Shown here: positions 1 to 11,375 of the stretch, piece by piece
How the letters are laid out: the number at the start of each line of letters is the position of its first letter
Position numbering within the stretch: position 1 is the first letter of the stretch
Assembly: GCF_033568475.1 (NCBI RefSeq)
Contig: NC_133122.1
Coordinates: 15,132,763 to 15,196,762, forward strand
Origin: Henckelia pumila
Lineage: Eukaryota > Streptophyta > Magnoliopsida > Lamiales > Gesneriaceae
Length of the DNA: 64,000 nt
Reading direction: 5' to 3'
Program-made: the position numbers and the translations under genes
Notes under the pieces: generated by a model
What the model saw: the letters and a program-made list of their open reading frames with translations, nothing else
Databases searched by the model: none
What the model was told of the DNA's origin: nothing

Positions 1-982
1 ATATTTAATTATTTTATGCATTGAAGTTATTTTAATATTTATATGTTAGTAAGAAATTAAATTAAATATATATGAAGGACACACATTTTATTTAAGTGCA
101 TGCATTCATGAAATAATTTTATGCATAATTAAATGTTTAAGGTTGAGCAATAATAAAATATTTTATGTTGGAAGTTGAAGTAGTGTGACAATTTAAGGGG
201 GATTCGTCCCCATATGTGAACTATTGAAGGGCAGTTTACTGCCAATTTAAGAGGTGATTCGTCACCGCCACGTACGTTGGTTTCCACGCTGATCAGTATT
301 TAATGTATGATTTAAGGTTACACTACGGATACAACCATACGATGTTAGAAAATTAATTGCTCAATAATGTTTATGTATTATGTTATTTAAGTTAAGTTAT
401 GTTATGTTATGAAATTTTCAAGCATGCTCATTCATGTATATGTATGTATTAGTATTTAATTGTTTTAAATTATTTTAAACCCTTGTTATGTTAGCATGTT
501 GGGCCTATAGGCTCACTACACTGGTATGGTGCAGGTGAGTACGTTGAGGATGAGGTTGTACCCACCGGAGGCGAGGATGTATGAGCGGGCATGCAGTGAC
601 CCCGTGACCGTGATAGATGTCTGAGTCACATGCATGTTTTTGATTATGTCAACACGTTACACATTTTATATTATTTTTTTAGTGGTTGTGAGTTTTGAAT
701 ATTTTATTGAATATTGTCAATGCATGCAAATTTTAATCATTTTGTTTATGCAGTATTTTTAATTAAATGTTTGACTCAGATATTTATTTTATTTTAAAGA
801 ATGCATTTTTATTTAAGTATTTAATTGTTTACTTATTTATTTATTTATTTATTTTAAATCCTTTTTATTCTGTGCATATATGTATGGGCATATATGTACA
901 TATTTTATTTAGTAAGTATATATAAAAAAAAAAAAAAAATTCCGCATATTTACTTATTAATTATAGAGTTAGGGTCGTTTCA
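1..982. mobile_element. Right-hand part of an LTR inserted in the Athila leader
   Basis: No coding region is visible. The stretch ends in AGGGTCGTTTCA at 982, the kind of CA-ending terminus seen in plant Ty3/gypsy LTRs and close in style to the GGGTCACTACA end of the solo LTR at 22117-23442. Immediately to its right the sequence turns into the leader of the Athila element, and the primer-binding site expected there is missing, so this LTR must have landed in that leader. Its left end lies outside the window, so I cannot tell a solo LTR from the 3' LTR of a longer element. A short repeated word (GATTCGTCCCC and GATTCGTCACC) occurs near 200-265. Confidence 0.65.
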
Positions 983-1056
983 TAATTAGTCTTAATTTTG
1001 ATTTAGAGCATTTTATTTTATTTTTTGGTTCTAATTTTAATTTTTTTTTTCTGTCT

Positions 1057-2886
1057 ATGCAGTTTATGCGAAAAAGCCAAAGTTACGACTCACTGCTCTT
1101 TGATCCAGAAATCGAGAAAACTGCTAAAGCTTTGCGAAAAGCTAGAAGAGAAGAGTTGCAACAAATGGCTGAAGAAAGAGAAAGGGAAAGAGCTGTCAAT
1201 AATGCTCAGGTGCCGATCAGAGATCACTTTCGACCGGTGATCAATACACATTATTCTGGGATTGCTCGGCAGAACATTACGGCGAATAACTTTGAATTGA
1301 AGCCAGCTCTGATTAATATGGTGCAGCAGAATCAGTTCAGGGGTGCAGCTATTGAAGATCCGAATCTGCATCTGCGTACTTTTCTGGAGATTGCTGACAC
1401 AGTAAAGATTCATGGTGTTACTGAGGACACAATCAAACTACGATTGTTCCCGTTCTCTCTTAGGGACAATGCTCGTAGTTGGTTGCAATCCCTACCTCTT
1501 GGGAGTATTACTACATGGGATGATATGGCTTCCAAATTTCTAGCTAAGTATTTCCCGCCTGCTAAGTCGGCTCAGTTGAAAATAGAGATTACTACATTCA
1601 AACAGCAAGATTTTGAGCAGTTGTATGAAGCCTGGGAGCGGTACAAGGAGTTGCTTAGAAAGTGTCCAAACCATAATTTTCCGGACTGGGAACAGATTGA
1701 ATTATTCTACAATGGTTTGAATGGGCCAACTCGTATTTCTGTGGATGCTGCAGCTGGAGGTTCGATATTTTCTAAATTTCCTGAACAGGCTTATGAGATG
1801 CTTGAGCAAATGGCTGTTAACAGTTATCAGTGGCCGAGTGAGAGATCTGCAATAAGGAAGCCTGCTGCTGGAATTCATGAGGTGGATGCATTCACTGCTT
1901 TGACTGCTCAGATGGCTACTATTTCTACACAGTTGGCTGCACTGACCAAAGGGAATCAAAGTTCTACTGAGACAGCATCACTGGCGACTGCCGTAAATTC
2001 TGCTGATGGATTTGAGAGTGTGGAGCAAGCTCAATATGTGAACAACATGAATTACAACAATTATCGAGGTAATCCTGTACCCAATCAGTATCATCCTAGT
2101 TTGCGTAATCATGAGAATTTTTCTTATGCAAACAATAAGAATGTTTTGAATCCTCCACCGGGGTTCAATACTCAGGATGGTGAGGGTAAGGCATCGTTGG
2201 AAGATTTGGTGGGTAGTTTTATTGCAGAATCATCCACAAGATTTAAGAGGAATGAAAATAGTCTTGACAGTATGGAGACACACTTGACCAATGTGAGCGC
2301 TTCTATGAAAAATCTTGAAACACAAATTGGTCAACTGGCTAATGCATTGAATAATCAGCAGAGAGGTGTGTTTCCTAGCAATACTGAGGTTAATCCTAGG
2401 GAGCAATGTAATGTTGTTACTCTTAGAAGTGGTAAAGAAATTGGGACTGATAATCCAAAGGCAGTGGATGATGAGGAATTTGAAGAGATTGTGGTGGAGT
2501 CCGAAAATTCTGATAGCAAAAATTCCAGCAAGTCTGCAGTTGTTCCTGAGAAACCGCTTGTGCCAGAAGCTGTTCTACCATATCCTCAGCGGTTCAAGAA
2601 GAAAGCGTTAGATGAGAGGTTTTCTAAGTTTCTTGACATTTTCAAGAAAATTCATATTAATATTCCATTCGCTGATGCTTTGGAGCAGATGCCACACTAT
2701 GCTAAATTCATGAAGGATGTGATGACGAGGAAGAGAAAGCTTGAAGAGTTTGAAACAGTGAAGTTGACAGAGGAGTGCAGCGCCATCCTACAAAAGAAAT
2801 TGCCACAGAAACTGAAAGACCCAGGGAGTTTCACTATTCCTTGTATTTTGGTGGTGCGACTGTTAATAGGGCATTATGTGATTTAG
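1057..2886 (+). CDS. gag: Athila gag polyprotein region, frame broken at its 3' end
   Basis: Gag forms the virus-like particle of the retroelement. The 609-codon frame starts at the ATG in CTATGCAGTTTATGCG. A retrotransposon gag domain is visible at about residues 105-250 ([15 protein letters not shown], then [19 protein letters not shown] and [11 protein letters not shown]). No CCHC zinc knuckle is apparent. The C-terminal part carries the Athila-type segment [20 protein letters not shown] that normally leads straight into the protease in one frame. Here the gag frame runs to a stop at 2884-2886, while the protease continues in the -1 frame from about 2847. A one-base deletion near 2846 explains this best. 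Confidence 0.85.
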   Translation: MQFMRKSQSYDSLLFDPEIEKTAKALRKARREELQQMAEERERERAVNNAQVPIRDHFRPVINTHYSGIARQNITANNFELKPALINMVQQNQFRGAAIEDPNLHLRTFLEIADTVKIHGVTEDTIKLRLFPFSLRDNARSWLQSLPLGSITTWDDMASKFLAKYFPPAKSAQLKIEITTFKQQDFEQLYEAWERYKELLRKCPNHNFPDWEQIELFYNGLNGPTRISVDAAAGGSIFSKFPEQAYEMLEQMAVNSYQWPSERSAIRKPAAGIHEVDAFTALTAQMATISTQLAALTKGNQSSTETASLATAVNSADGFESVEQAQYVNNMNYNNYRGNPVPNQYHPSLRNHENFSYANNKNVLNPPPGFNTQDGEGKASLEDLVGSFIAESSTRFKRNENSLDSMETHLTNVSASMKNLETQIGQLANALNNQQRGVFPSNTEVNPREQCNVVTLRSGKEIGTDNPKAVDDEEFEEIVVESENSDSKNSSKSAVVPEKPLVPEAVLPYPQRFKKKALDERFSKFLDIFKKIHINIPFADALEQMPHYAKFMKDVMTRKRKLEEFETVKLTEECSAILQKKLPQKLKDPGSFTIPCILVVRLLIGHYVI

Positions 2887-5800
2887 GTGCAAGTATTAAT
2901 TTAATGTCTTTGTCTATTTTCAGGTCTTTGGAGCTTGGCGAGGTGAAACCAACCACGATTACTCTGCAATTGGCTGATCGTTCTCTTACTTATCCTAGAG
3001 GAGTTGTGGAAGATGTACTGGTAAAAGTAGATAAGTTTATTTTTCCTGCTGACTTTGTAGTGTTTGATATGGAAGAAGATCTAGATGTCCCTCTAATTTT
3101 GGGGAGACCATTCTTGGCGACTGGCAGAGCGTTAATTGATGTGCAAGAGGGTGAACTAACTCTACGAGTTGGTGGTGATGCTGTCACTTTCAATATCTAT
3201 AAAACCATGAAATACCAAGAGGAGGTACATTCTTGTAATCGCATTGATTTATCTAATTCTTATGAGAATAATTTTTGTGCAGGATTGGAATTGGAGGACG
3301 TTTTGGCGAGGTGCTTAATTAATTCCATAACCCAATTTGATGGGGATGATTGGGAACTTAGAGAGAAATTTCTCGCTCTTGAAAGTTTGCCAAAGGAAAA
3401 AGATGGCCAAGAAAAAACTGAATCATTGTCTTCGGAAGTCGAAAAAGAGGTATCAGTTTCTACTCCTGAATTGAAAGAACTGCCTGATCATTTATGTTAT
3501 GCATTTTTGGGAGAAAATTCGACTAACCCGGTAATTATTTCATCTTCTCTTACTCATGATGAAAAAGATAAATTATTAAGAGTTTTGAGAAAATTTAAAT
3601 CTGCGTTGGGTTGGTCAATTTCTGATATCAAGGGAATTAGTCCCAATATCTGCATGCATAAGATTTTAATGGAGGAGTCATATAATCCCTATGTTGATAA
3701 TCAAAGGAGGTTAAATCCTGCGATGAAAGAAGTGGTAAAAGCTGAGGTGTTGAAATTATTGAATGCTGGTATTATTTATGCTATTTCTGACAGTTTTTGG
3801 GTGTCGCCAGTACAGGTTGTGCCGAAAAAGGGAGGTATGACTGTAGTTAAAAATGAGAAAAATGAGTTGATTTCGACTTGTACTGTTACTGGTTGGAGAG
3901 TTTGCATTGATTATAGAAGGTTGAATACGGCTACTAGAAAAGATCATTTTCCTCTTCCTTTTATTGATCAGATGCTTGACAGGTTGATAGGTTATAAACA
4001 TTACTGTTTTTTAGATGGCTATTCTAGCTATAATCAAATTGCTATAGCGCCAGAGGATCAAGAGAAAACAACTTTCACATGTCCCTATGGTACTTATGCT
4101 TTTAGGAGAATGCCATTTGGTTTGTGTAATGCACCGGCTACTTTTCAGCGGTGCATGATGGCAATTTTTTCCGACATGGTAGAAGAAGTCATGGAAATTT
4201 TTATGGATGATTTTTCTGTGTTTGGGTCTTTGTTTGATCATTGTTTGCACAATCTGACCCTTGTTTTGCAGCGTTGTCAAGAGAAAAATTTAGTGCTTAA
4301 CTGGGGAAAATGCGACTTCATGGTGCAAGAAGGCATCGTACTTGGGCATAAAGTGTCATCTAATGGGCTTGAGGTGGATCGAGCAAAAGTGGTTGCGATT
4401 GAAAAGCTTCCACTGCCAAATAATGTGAAAGCTATTAGAAGTTTCTTGGGACACGCCGGGTTTTATCGTCGCTTTATTAGAGATTTTTCTAAAATTACTA
4501 AGCCTTTATGTAATTTGTTAGAAAAAGATACATCATTTATTTTTGATAACGCGTGTTTGCAGGCGTTCACGAAAATCAAGGAGGCACTAATTTCTGCGCC
4601 TATTATGATTGTGCCTGACTGGAAGAAGCCGTTTGAAGTAATGTGTGATGCCAGCGATTATGTTGTAGGAGCAGTTTTGGGACAACGAAAAGATAAGATG
4701 TTTCAGGCGATTTACTACGCCAGCCACACTCTTGACGGAGCACAACAAAATTACACCACTACTGAAAAAGAGATGCTGGCTGTGGCGTTCTCCTTCGACA
4801 AATTCAGGTCGTATCTCATAGACTCAAAAGTAATTGTTTATACTGACCATGCAGCTATTCGTTATCTCTTTGCCAAGAAGGATGCCAAGCCAAGATTGAT
4901 TCGGTGGATACTCTTACTACAAGAGTTTGATTTCAAAATTAGAGACAAGAAAGGGAGTGAAAATTTAGTAGCGGATCATCTGTCTCGCTTGGAGTTGGAA
5001 GGAAAAGTTGAACATGAACTCATTAAGGAGCAATTTCCTGATGAGCATCTTTTTGAGGTAAATTCTAAACTTCCTTGGTTTGCAGATTTTGCTAATTTTC
5101 TTTCGTGTGGTGTTATGCCTCCAGATCTCAATCATCACCAAAGGAAGAAATTCTTTCATGATGTCAAGTTTTATCTGTGGGATGATCCGTTTGTGTACAA
5201 GAAGTGTTCGGACCAAGTGATAAGGAGATGCGTGGATGAAGCTGAAGCAAAAGAGATTTTGGAACAATGTCATTCTGCACCGTATGGTGGTCACTTTGGA
5301 GCCACACGGACAGCCGCCAAGGTACTTCAGTCTGGTTTTTATTGGCCAAATTTATTCAAAGACAGTTATACCTTGGTAAAATCATGTGATAGATGTCAAA
5401 GGATGGGAAATATATCTAGGCGTCATGAATTACCTCTCACAAATATTTTAGAGGTCGAATTATTTGATGTGTGGGGTATTGATTTTATGGGACCATTTCC
5501 TATATCTTTTGGGCAATCGTATATTTTATTGGCTGTTGATTATGTTTCGAAATGGGTGGAAGCAATCGCCACCTCCACTAATGATGCTCGTGTAGTGGTG
5601 CAGTTTGTGCAGAAAAATATTTTCACGAGGTTTGGAACACCAAGGGCCATTATCAGTGATGAAGGTACGCATTTTTGCAATAAAATCTTTAATTCATTGC
5701 TGAAAAAATATGGTGTTAGGCATAAAGTGGCATGTGCATATCATCCACAAACAAATGGGCAAGCTGAAATATCCAACCGGGAAATTAAGCAAATTCTGGA

Positions 5801-6356
5801 AAAGACTGTCAACACGAACCGAAAGGATTGGGCAGTTAAGTTGGATGATGCACTATGGGCATACCGGACTGCGTTCAAAACTCCTATGGGCATGTCTCCA
5901 TACAGGTTGGTCTTTGGTAAAGCATGCCATCTGCCAGTGGAGTTAGAGCATCGAGCGTATTGGGCGGTGAAAAAGTTGAATTTTGATATGAAAGCTGCTG
6001 GAGAAGAGCGATTGTTGCAGTTGCATGAGATTGAGAAGTTTCGTAATCATTCTTACGAAAATGCCAAGCTCTACAAAGAACAAACCAAAAAGTGGCATGA
6101 CAAAATATTACTGAAGAGAGAGTTCGAGCTTGGACAACATGTATTATTATTTAACTCTCGTCTCCGCTTATTTCCAGGTAAGTTGAAATCAAGATGGTCT
6201 GGTCCGTTCACCATGGTGAAAGTGCATTCCTATGGCGCCATTGAACTGAGCTGTCAAGATGGTCAGACATTCCAAGTCAATGGGCAGAGGTTGAAACATT
6301 ATTTTGGCAATGAAGTGCGGAACATGGAGAAAGTTGCTTTGATAGACCCTGCATAA
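2847..6356 (+). CDS. pol: Athila pol: protease, reverse transcriptase, RNase H, integrase
   Basis: The long open frame (in the -1 frame relative to gag) has all enzymatic domains in Ty3/gypsy order. The aspartic protease has DLGASINLM near 2883. Reverse transcriptase has YRRLN near 3912, [14 protein letters not shown] near 4110 and the catalytic FMDD near 4200. RNase H has [12 protein letters not shown] near 4643 and TDHAA near 4840. Integrase has an H-H-C-C zinc region at about 5270-5400 (GGHFG through CDRCQ), then the D, D and E residues in GIDFMG, SDEGTHF and [10 protein letters not shown]. The pol frame has no internal stop. It ends at TAA 6354-6356, so only the junction with gag is defective. 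A start codon of its own is not expected. Confidence 0.93.
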   Translation, partial: FGGATVNRALCDLGASINLMSLSIFRSLELGEVKPTTITLQLADRSLTYPRGVVEDVLVKVDKFIFPADFVVFDMEEDLDVPLILGRPFLATGRALIDVQEGELTLRVGGDAVTFNIYKTMKYQEEVHSCNRIDLSNSYENNFCAGLELEDVLARCLINSITQFDGDDWELREKFLALESLPKEKDGQEKTESLSSEVEKEVSVSTPELKELPDHLCYAFLGENSTNPVIISSSLTHDEKDKLLRVLRKFKSALGWSISDIKGISPNICMHKILMEESYNPYVDNQRRLNPAMKEVVKAEVLKLLNAGIIYAISDSFWVSPVQVVPKKGGMTVVKNEKNELISTCTVTGWRVCIDYRRLNTATRKDHFPLPFIDQMLDRLIGYKHYCFLDGYSSYNQIAIAPEDQEKTTFTCPYGTYAFRRMPFGLCNAPATFQRCMMAIFSDMVEEVMEIFMDDFSVFGSLFDHCLHNLTLVLQRCQEKNLVLNWGKCDFMVQEGIVLGHKVSSNGLEVDRAKVVAIEKLPLPNNVKAIRSFLGHAGFYRRFIRDFSKITKPLCNLLEKDTSFIFDNACLQAFTKIKEALISAPIMIVPDWKKPFEVMCDASDYVVGAVLGQRKDKMFQAIYYASHTLDGAQQNYTTTEKEMLAVAFSFDKFRSYLIDSKVIVYTDHAAIRYLFAKKDAKPRLIRWILLLQEFDFKIRDKKGSENLVADHLSRLELEGKVEHELIKEQFPDEHLFEVNSKLPWFADFANFLSCGVMPPDLNHHQRKKFFHDVKFYLWDDPFVYKKCSDQVIRRCVDEAEAKEILEQCHSAPYGGHFGATRTAAKVLQSGFYWPNLFKDSYTLVKSCDRCQRMGNISRRHELPLTNILEVELFDVWGIDFMGPFPISFGQSYILLAVDYVSKWVEAIATSTNDARVVVQFVQKNIFTRFGTPRAIISDEGTHFCNKIFNSLLKKYGVRHKVACAYHPQTNGQAEISNREIKQILEKTVNTNRKDWAVKLDDALWAYRTAFKTPMGMSPYRLVFGKACHLPVELEHRAYWAVKKLNFDMKAAGEERLLQLHEIEKFRNHSYENAKLYKEQTKKWHDKILLKREFELGQHVLLFNSRLRLFPGKLKSRWSGPFTMVKVHSYGAIELSCQDGQTFQVNGQRLKHYFGNEVRNMEKVALIDPA

Positions 6357-6568
6357 ACACTCCAGAAAAGTCGGGCTGACGACGATAAACCAAGCGCTCT
6401 TTGGGAGGCAACCCAATTTTTTTTTTAAATTTTGTTTTATTTTATTTTATTTTTTTAGTTACTTTTATTGAATTTCAGTTATTTGACTAATTTTGGTCCT
6501 AATTCGGAGTTTTATTGCAGGTTCTTTTCTTCACAAAAATCACATTTTGGAGTATGAAATTCGAGAAT
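6357..6568 (+). other. Post-pol conserved box of the Athila element
   Basis: Directly after the pol stop lies AAAGTCGGGCTGACGACGAT, then CCAAGCGC and the hairpin-like TTTGGGAGGCAACCCAA at about 6400-6416, followed by a T-rich stretch. The same box is present at 15708-15761 in the Athila-like element that has lost gag-pol. Retention without coding capacity suggests a cis-acting role, which is inference. No ORF of note is present. Confidence 0.6.
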
Positions 6569-6840
6569 ATAGCGCTCCAGCGCTCTCCATATAGCGCTCC
6601 AGCGCTGTTCTTACGTTGGATTTTTTTAGAAAAGTCGAAAGTTTAGCGCTCCAACGCTAGTATGTGAGTTCCAAAGTCGAAGATATAGCGCCCCAGCGCT
6701 CTCAATATAGCTCTCCAGTGCTGTTCTGTATCATCAAGGACGAAAGTTTAGCGCTCCAGTGCTCTTCATATAGCGCTCCAGTGCTGTGCCTGAAAAACAT
6801 CGGGCGCTCCAGCGCCACTTATATAGCGCTCCAGCGCTAT
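6569..6840 (+). repeat. Array of AGCGCTCCAGCGCT words
   Basis: About ten variants of AGCGCTCCAGCGCT lie irregularly spaced over 270 bp (for example at 6571, 6594, 6774 and 6825), separated by short unrelated spacers. AGCGCT is itself a perfect palindrome. A second cluster of the same word lies in this element's own LTR at 10226-10388. No obvious protein is encoded. Confidence 0.85.
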
Positions 6841-7582
6841 CGCAAAAATTTTGAAAAATAAAAGGGGATCTCAGAATTCATTCAGTCATAATCCTTCAGA
6901 TTTCCTAGCCTTGTTCGCCGCCTCCAAGAAATCCGCCCCTGCAATTCGAAAAAAAATCCCACCTAAAACTCTCGGCTACACCATACATCGCACAAATTCA
7001 TCCTTTCCTCGCATCTTGTTCGAATTTTCGTCATCCGGGTTTCAATATTTTCGCAGCTAGGGATTTCGAGAAAAGGGGCGTCGATCTCTATTATTTCTGT
7101 CGAAGAAGTAAGCTTCGAATTCACTGAGGGGCGAAGCCGAGTTGTTCTATATCTTGTCCAACTTTATCTATTCCGCCGGACTCGACACCATCCGAGGTAA
7201 ATTGAACATTTTGGGGCTTGAAAAATTCGGCCGATTTTTTATATTGGAAGGGCTCCGTGCTGCGTATTATTTACATGTTTATGGTGCTTTTAGAATTGAT
7301 CATCCGAAATTGTTGTGAGAAATTCGTACATGGATTGGAAGTTGATCATTAGGTGGTGCATAATATTTGCTTATTTGTTATTGGAGGGGCCAATTTCTGT
7401 GACATTGTTGTTATGCTGAAGATTTGCGATTTGTGCGGTTATATCGGGTTGGTAGACTTGTTATTGTTGGTTGTGCGGCGTGGTAAATTGTTTAGATTGG
7501 TTGGAGATTAAGCGGCATAGTGGGCGGTGGTGTACTGTTGTGTTGAATTATTGCTTGGTTCAATTGAGATTGCGCTATTGTA
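6841..7582 (+). other. Non-coding spacer before the third Athila ORF
   Basis: No convincing gene is seen. The stretch is moderately GC-rich and leads to the ATG of the third ORF at 7583. It may act as the leader for that ORF. Short frames here have no recognisable domains. Confidence 0.5.
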
Positions 7583-8656
7583 ATGGCTCCGAGAAAGAAA
7601 CAAAAGAAAGGTGCATCTTCGTTCGGTACTTTCGATGCCCATCAGTTTTGGGATGAAGAGGCCGCCAAGAATTATTCTCTCATGGTGAGCAAGAGCATGG
7701 TTAGAGAAAGAGGGTTTGATCCTAATTCTCCTCTACCTTTGTGGGATGTGCGACAAGCAGCTGTTGCGCGAAGATGGACGAATTTTGTCCAACATCCCGG
7801 TGATGCTGTGATTTCTTTAGTCCGGGAATTTTATGCCAATCTAAAATGCAAGCATGAGCAATTCCATGTTCTAGTGCGAGGTAAGCGAGTGGAATTTGAT
7901 GGGCACACCATTAATACCCTCTATGGTATGCCATCTATAGATGAGGATGAGTATTCGGCATTCAAGGCGAGTGATGTGGACTATGATGAGATTATTGCCA
8001 CTCTTTGTGAAGAAGGGGCATAATGGAAGATGAAGAATGAAGCAGTGGTACATTTTCCTTCCGGGAAAATGAAGCAAGATGCGAGGTCTTGGTTTTTTCT
8101 GATAGCTTCTCGTGTGCTGCCCACTGGCCACAATTCTGAGGTGACAGCGAAACGGGCTGTGCTGACTTACAGTATTGTCACAGGAAAGACGGTAAACTTG
8201 GGGAACATCATTCAGGATTCCATTATTTCGGCGGTAAAGGGCACCACGACTGGTGGATTGCCGCACCCTGCTCTGATCACCGCGCTTTGTGCACATGCTG
8301 GAGTTACATGGGGTGCAGATGAAGAGCTTTTTAAGGTTCAAGGACCTATTACTGGGACTACACGAGAGAATATACCACCCCCTCCGCGAGCAGCCGCACC
8401 TCGAGATCGCCCGACGAGTAGCAGCCAGCCACCACCACTACCACTTACTGGAGCGTATGAGCATTTTGATGAGCGATTGACGCGAGTGGAGCAGCGGCTA
8501 GACCTTCATTGTCGTCGGACTGATATTTTCATGGATTATATGGTGGATTTCACGACGACTCTAGCCCAGCTCTTTCCTGGCTCCAGTGAGGATCCGCAGT
8601 TTCCCCCACCTCCTACGTGGCAACCCCAGGATGATGACATGGGCGATGACCACTGA
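7583..8656 (+). pseudogene. Third Athila ORF (plant transposon protein domain), one in-frame stop
   Basis: One frame runs from ATG 7583 to TGA 8654-8656, interrupted by a TAA at 8021-8023; both halves are in the same frame. The N-terminal half has FYANL and VRGKRVEFDGHTINTLYG, typical of the putative plant transposon protein domain found in Athila-type elements. The second half continues that domain (ARSWFFLIASRVLPTGHNSE), then has a proline-rich stretch (PPPPRAAAPRD) and a short coiled-coil-like segment (FDERLTRVEQRLDL) before an acidic tail. Its role in the element is not known; it sits in the env position but shows no signal peptide or membrane segment. The single nonsense codon suggests recent decay. 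Confidence 0.8.
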
Positions 8657-10031
8657 TGGTCGTCGCCATAGGTACGTGTCTTCCCTTGTTCTTTTATCGA
8701 TTCATTGTACATTAGGGACAATGCACGAATCTAAGTTTGGGGGGGTATTGAACTGTTATGTTGGTTGTGATTTGGATGTAAAATGTTTGATGTTTATGTG
8801 GTTGTTGAATTGTTGGGTTGGCGAAAGTGGTTGAGTTGAAACGTAGTATGAAATTTGGATAGTTGTTGTTGCATGCTGAATCAGTCACTAGTTCCTGCAT
8901 CTGTATTTTTAGTTTCTCGTTCGTATTATGTTTTTGCTTGTTTTGTTTTGTGTCAGTTTTATTGTTCAGTTGTTCGTTTTATTTTAATGTTGTCTGTGTT
9001 CGGTTGTGTGGTTGTTTATTTGAGAAAACAAAAACAAAAATATGAAAATGAGAAAAGAAAAAGAAAAATGGCCTATGACGATGAAGTTGAAAAAAACAAG
9101 AAAAGAAAATATAATCTAGTGTTGGCGACATTGGATCTTGAGTTCTCACTTTTTCTGCACTATAGCCTTGACTGTCGATACTCCTGATAAGTAGAGAAAA
9201 TTGTGTGGATTTTGTGAGAAGATTAGCTGATTTGATTCTTAACTTTGGTGATACATACTCGAAACTGAGGTAGATTTTTACAAACAGAGAAATGATTTAG
9301 GCAACTTTGTTTTTGAGCCTGCAAGCCTTTGATTTGTTAGTCTTTCATTTGTAGCCTTGCGAAAAAAAAAAAAAAAGAAAAATCCAAAACTGAAAGAAGG
9401 CCGAAAAGAAAAAAAAAAAGAAAAAAAAATCCAATTGGATGAAAAAGATGGAGAAAGTAAGGTGAGGGGAGGCATTGAAAATGAATTGAAATTTGAGTCC
9501 AAAAAAAATGCAAAAAGGTGTAGAATGTATGGAGTAGAGGAGTCAGACAAATGTCTGACAATGCCCTGTAACTGATAAACCTAGCCTACTCAATACCGCA
9601 GAAAATTATAAATATCCAATTCTCTTTACTTGAATCCTATATGCTTACATTGACTATGGATACTTCTCTGCTATAAAAAGTGCTTGCCTAAAAGAACTCC
9701 CTGATAAGTCCTGTTGATTTTTGGGAGTAACGGTTGAACTTGGTGGAGAGTGTGTTGAAACTAGAGAGCGGAGTTAATGACTCTTTGAGGCTTACTGATT
9801 GCATGATTTGACCGAAAGTTAGGTGGGTAGACAAGATTGGCTAATCACACACACACGAGAACTCTTGAGAAAATTAACTACACATGGATTAATTGTTGAA
9901 CATCTGAGGCCAGTTAGGTTAATAAGTTTTACTATTTTCTTGTGTGTTTTTAATTCCCTGTGCGTCTTAGTATTTTGTTTGTGTTGTTTTGTTTTGCTCG
10001 GGACTAGCAAAAGTTCAAGTTTGGGGGTATT
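8657..10031 (+). other. Athila 3' non-coding region with two polypurine-type tracts
   Basis: No real coding sequence is seen, only A-rich and T-rich runs. An inner tract AAGTTTGGGGGGG lies at 8733-8745, preceded by TTAGGGACAATG. The terminal tract AAGTTTGGGGG at 10017-10027, preceded by CGGGACTAGCAAAAGT, abuts the 3' LTR and is the expected plus-strand primer. The same pair occurs in the element at 14134-19769 (16830-16842 and 18371-18381). Confidence 0.7.
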
Positions 10032-11375
10032 TGATAAGTGCAATTTATGCACTTATATTTTATATGATTTAGCTTGGCTTTTGTTGTGTTTTGAGCGATA
10101 TTATGCATTTCCCTTGTTGTTTGTGTTGTTTGCAGGAATTTAAGTGTTATTCATTTTAATCGGCCAAAAGAAGTGAAAAGGAGGTGAAAAAGAGTTGAAG
10201 AACAAAGAAATAAAATTGCCCAGACTAGCGCCCCAGCGCTACAAGCCAAGCGCTCCAGCGCTACACGGAGTCTTCCGAAGGGTGAAAAGTCGAGGAAATA
10301 GCGCTCCAGCGCTATCAAACCAGCGCTCCAGTGCTGTTGAGGAAATTGGACGGGCGCTCCAGCGCCGATGACTAGCGCTCCAGCGCTGCGCAATCCTAAA
10401 ATTTGGAAAGTTTTTGATCGAGTTTAAGAAAGGATTTTAAGGCTTATTCTAAAAGATACGAGGGTTGGAGAGAATTTTTCAGAGCATAAGACGGCTATTG
10501 AGCGATTGGAAGTGCACAAGAGCTTGAGAATTCAGTACGAAGACGGAAGACGGCGGCATCCGGCGACGGAGAAGCTTCATTCTAATTCGTTTTAGTTTCT
10601 CTTTGAACTCTGTTTTTCTTAGTTTATGGATTGTTGGAAAAACATGATTTATTTGATTTTGAATTGCGTTATAAACTAATTTCTTAGTCTAGAGGTAGAC
10701 GGATCTTGACTGGAAACCATGATTGACATATTTTGATTTATATATTTAAATTTCTTCACACAGTTTATTTGTGTTTTCCTGATCTTAATGCTTTCAATTT
10801 ACTGGCCATAGATTAAATGATATTTTATTTAGAATCTATCACTCGAGAGAGGAGATTTTGAATACGACATAGGAAAATACATCTTTGGTGTTTATACTGT
10901 TCGAGAGGCATATAACTCCATAGAAGTCGTTATAAGAATTTTTGTGCTATTTAACGGATTTAATAATTGAACTTTGATAGAGATATTGAGTTTGTTATTG
11001 AATACGAATTTCTGCTTGACACTTGAGAGAGGTAGTAGAAAATAATAGGGATTCTTGGCTAATAAATTAGAATATTTTATAATTGAACAATCATTAGAAA
11101 TAAATTGTGGTGTACAGTCAAGTGAAGTCGAACCTCTAGCATTCATCGCTTATTGAATTTTTTCTCATGAACTCGTGGTTATTTAGTTTTGTTTCTTGCA
11201 AATTTTAGTTTTATAAAAATCAAATCAACTTCGTAGCTCTACATAGGATTAGGATTATATTAGTTGCAAATATTTGATATAATATCATTTATTCATTCTC
11301 CGTGGGAACGATCTGGACTTAAATTCCTGTATTATAACTTGACATCGTGCGCTTGCAAGCGAAAAACACGCAACA
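10032..11375 (+). mobile_element. 3' LTR of the coding Athila element
   Basis: It starts TGATAAGTGCAATTTATGCA right after the polypurine tract and ends CACGCAACA, giving TG...CA ends and 1344 bp. It resembles the 1384-bp LTRs of the neighbouring Athila-like element in layout and in many short blocks. AGCGCTCCAGCGCT words cluster at 10226-10388. TCTAC at 11376-11380 may be the target duplication, but the partner copy lies outside the window. Confidence 0.88.
10226..10388 (+). repeat. AGCGCTCCAGCGCT words inside the Athila LTR
   Basis: Six to eight variants of the palindromic word occur within 165 bp, including AGCGCTCCAGCGCT at about 10248 and 10373. They match the array at 6569-6840 but lie in the LTR, so both places would be present in the genomic RNA if this part belongs to R or U5. 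The transcript start was not determined. Confidence 0.8.

Larger units (their letters stand above)
983..11375 (+). mobile_element. Athila-like Ty3/gypsy retrotransposon, left end displaced
   Basis: The order is leader, gag, protease-RT-RNaseH-integrase, spacer, third ORF, non-coding 3' region, polypurine tract, 3' LTR. The third ORF with a plant transposon protein domain, the TGATAAGTG LTR start and the leader similarity to the element at 14134-19769 point to the Athila lineage. The element sits inside the RNase H region of the minus-strand copia element, whose sequence resumes at 11376-11381. The 5' LTR and primer site are cut off by the LTR at 1-982. It cannot be autonomous as it stands: there is a frame break at gag/pol and a stop inside the third ORF. 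Confidence 0.85.

Noticed and set aside
2775-2846. Upstream part of the pol open frame
   Set aside because: It overlaps gag in another frame, and the in-frame start is not ATG. The protein similarity there belongs to gag.
2838-2860. Programmed -1 frameshift site
   Set aside because: No canonical slippery heptamer in the gag frame; Athila gag-pol is usually one frame, so mutation is simpler.
9278-9575. Overlapping frames in an A/T-rich stretch
   Set aside because: Low-complexity Lys- or Phe-rich readings of polyA/T runs within the Athila 3' region.
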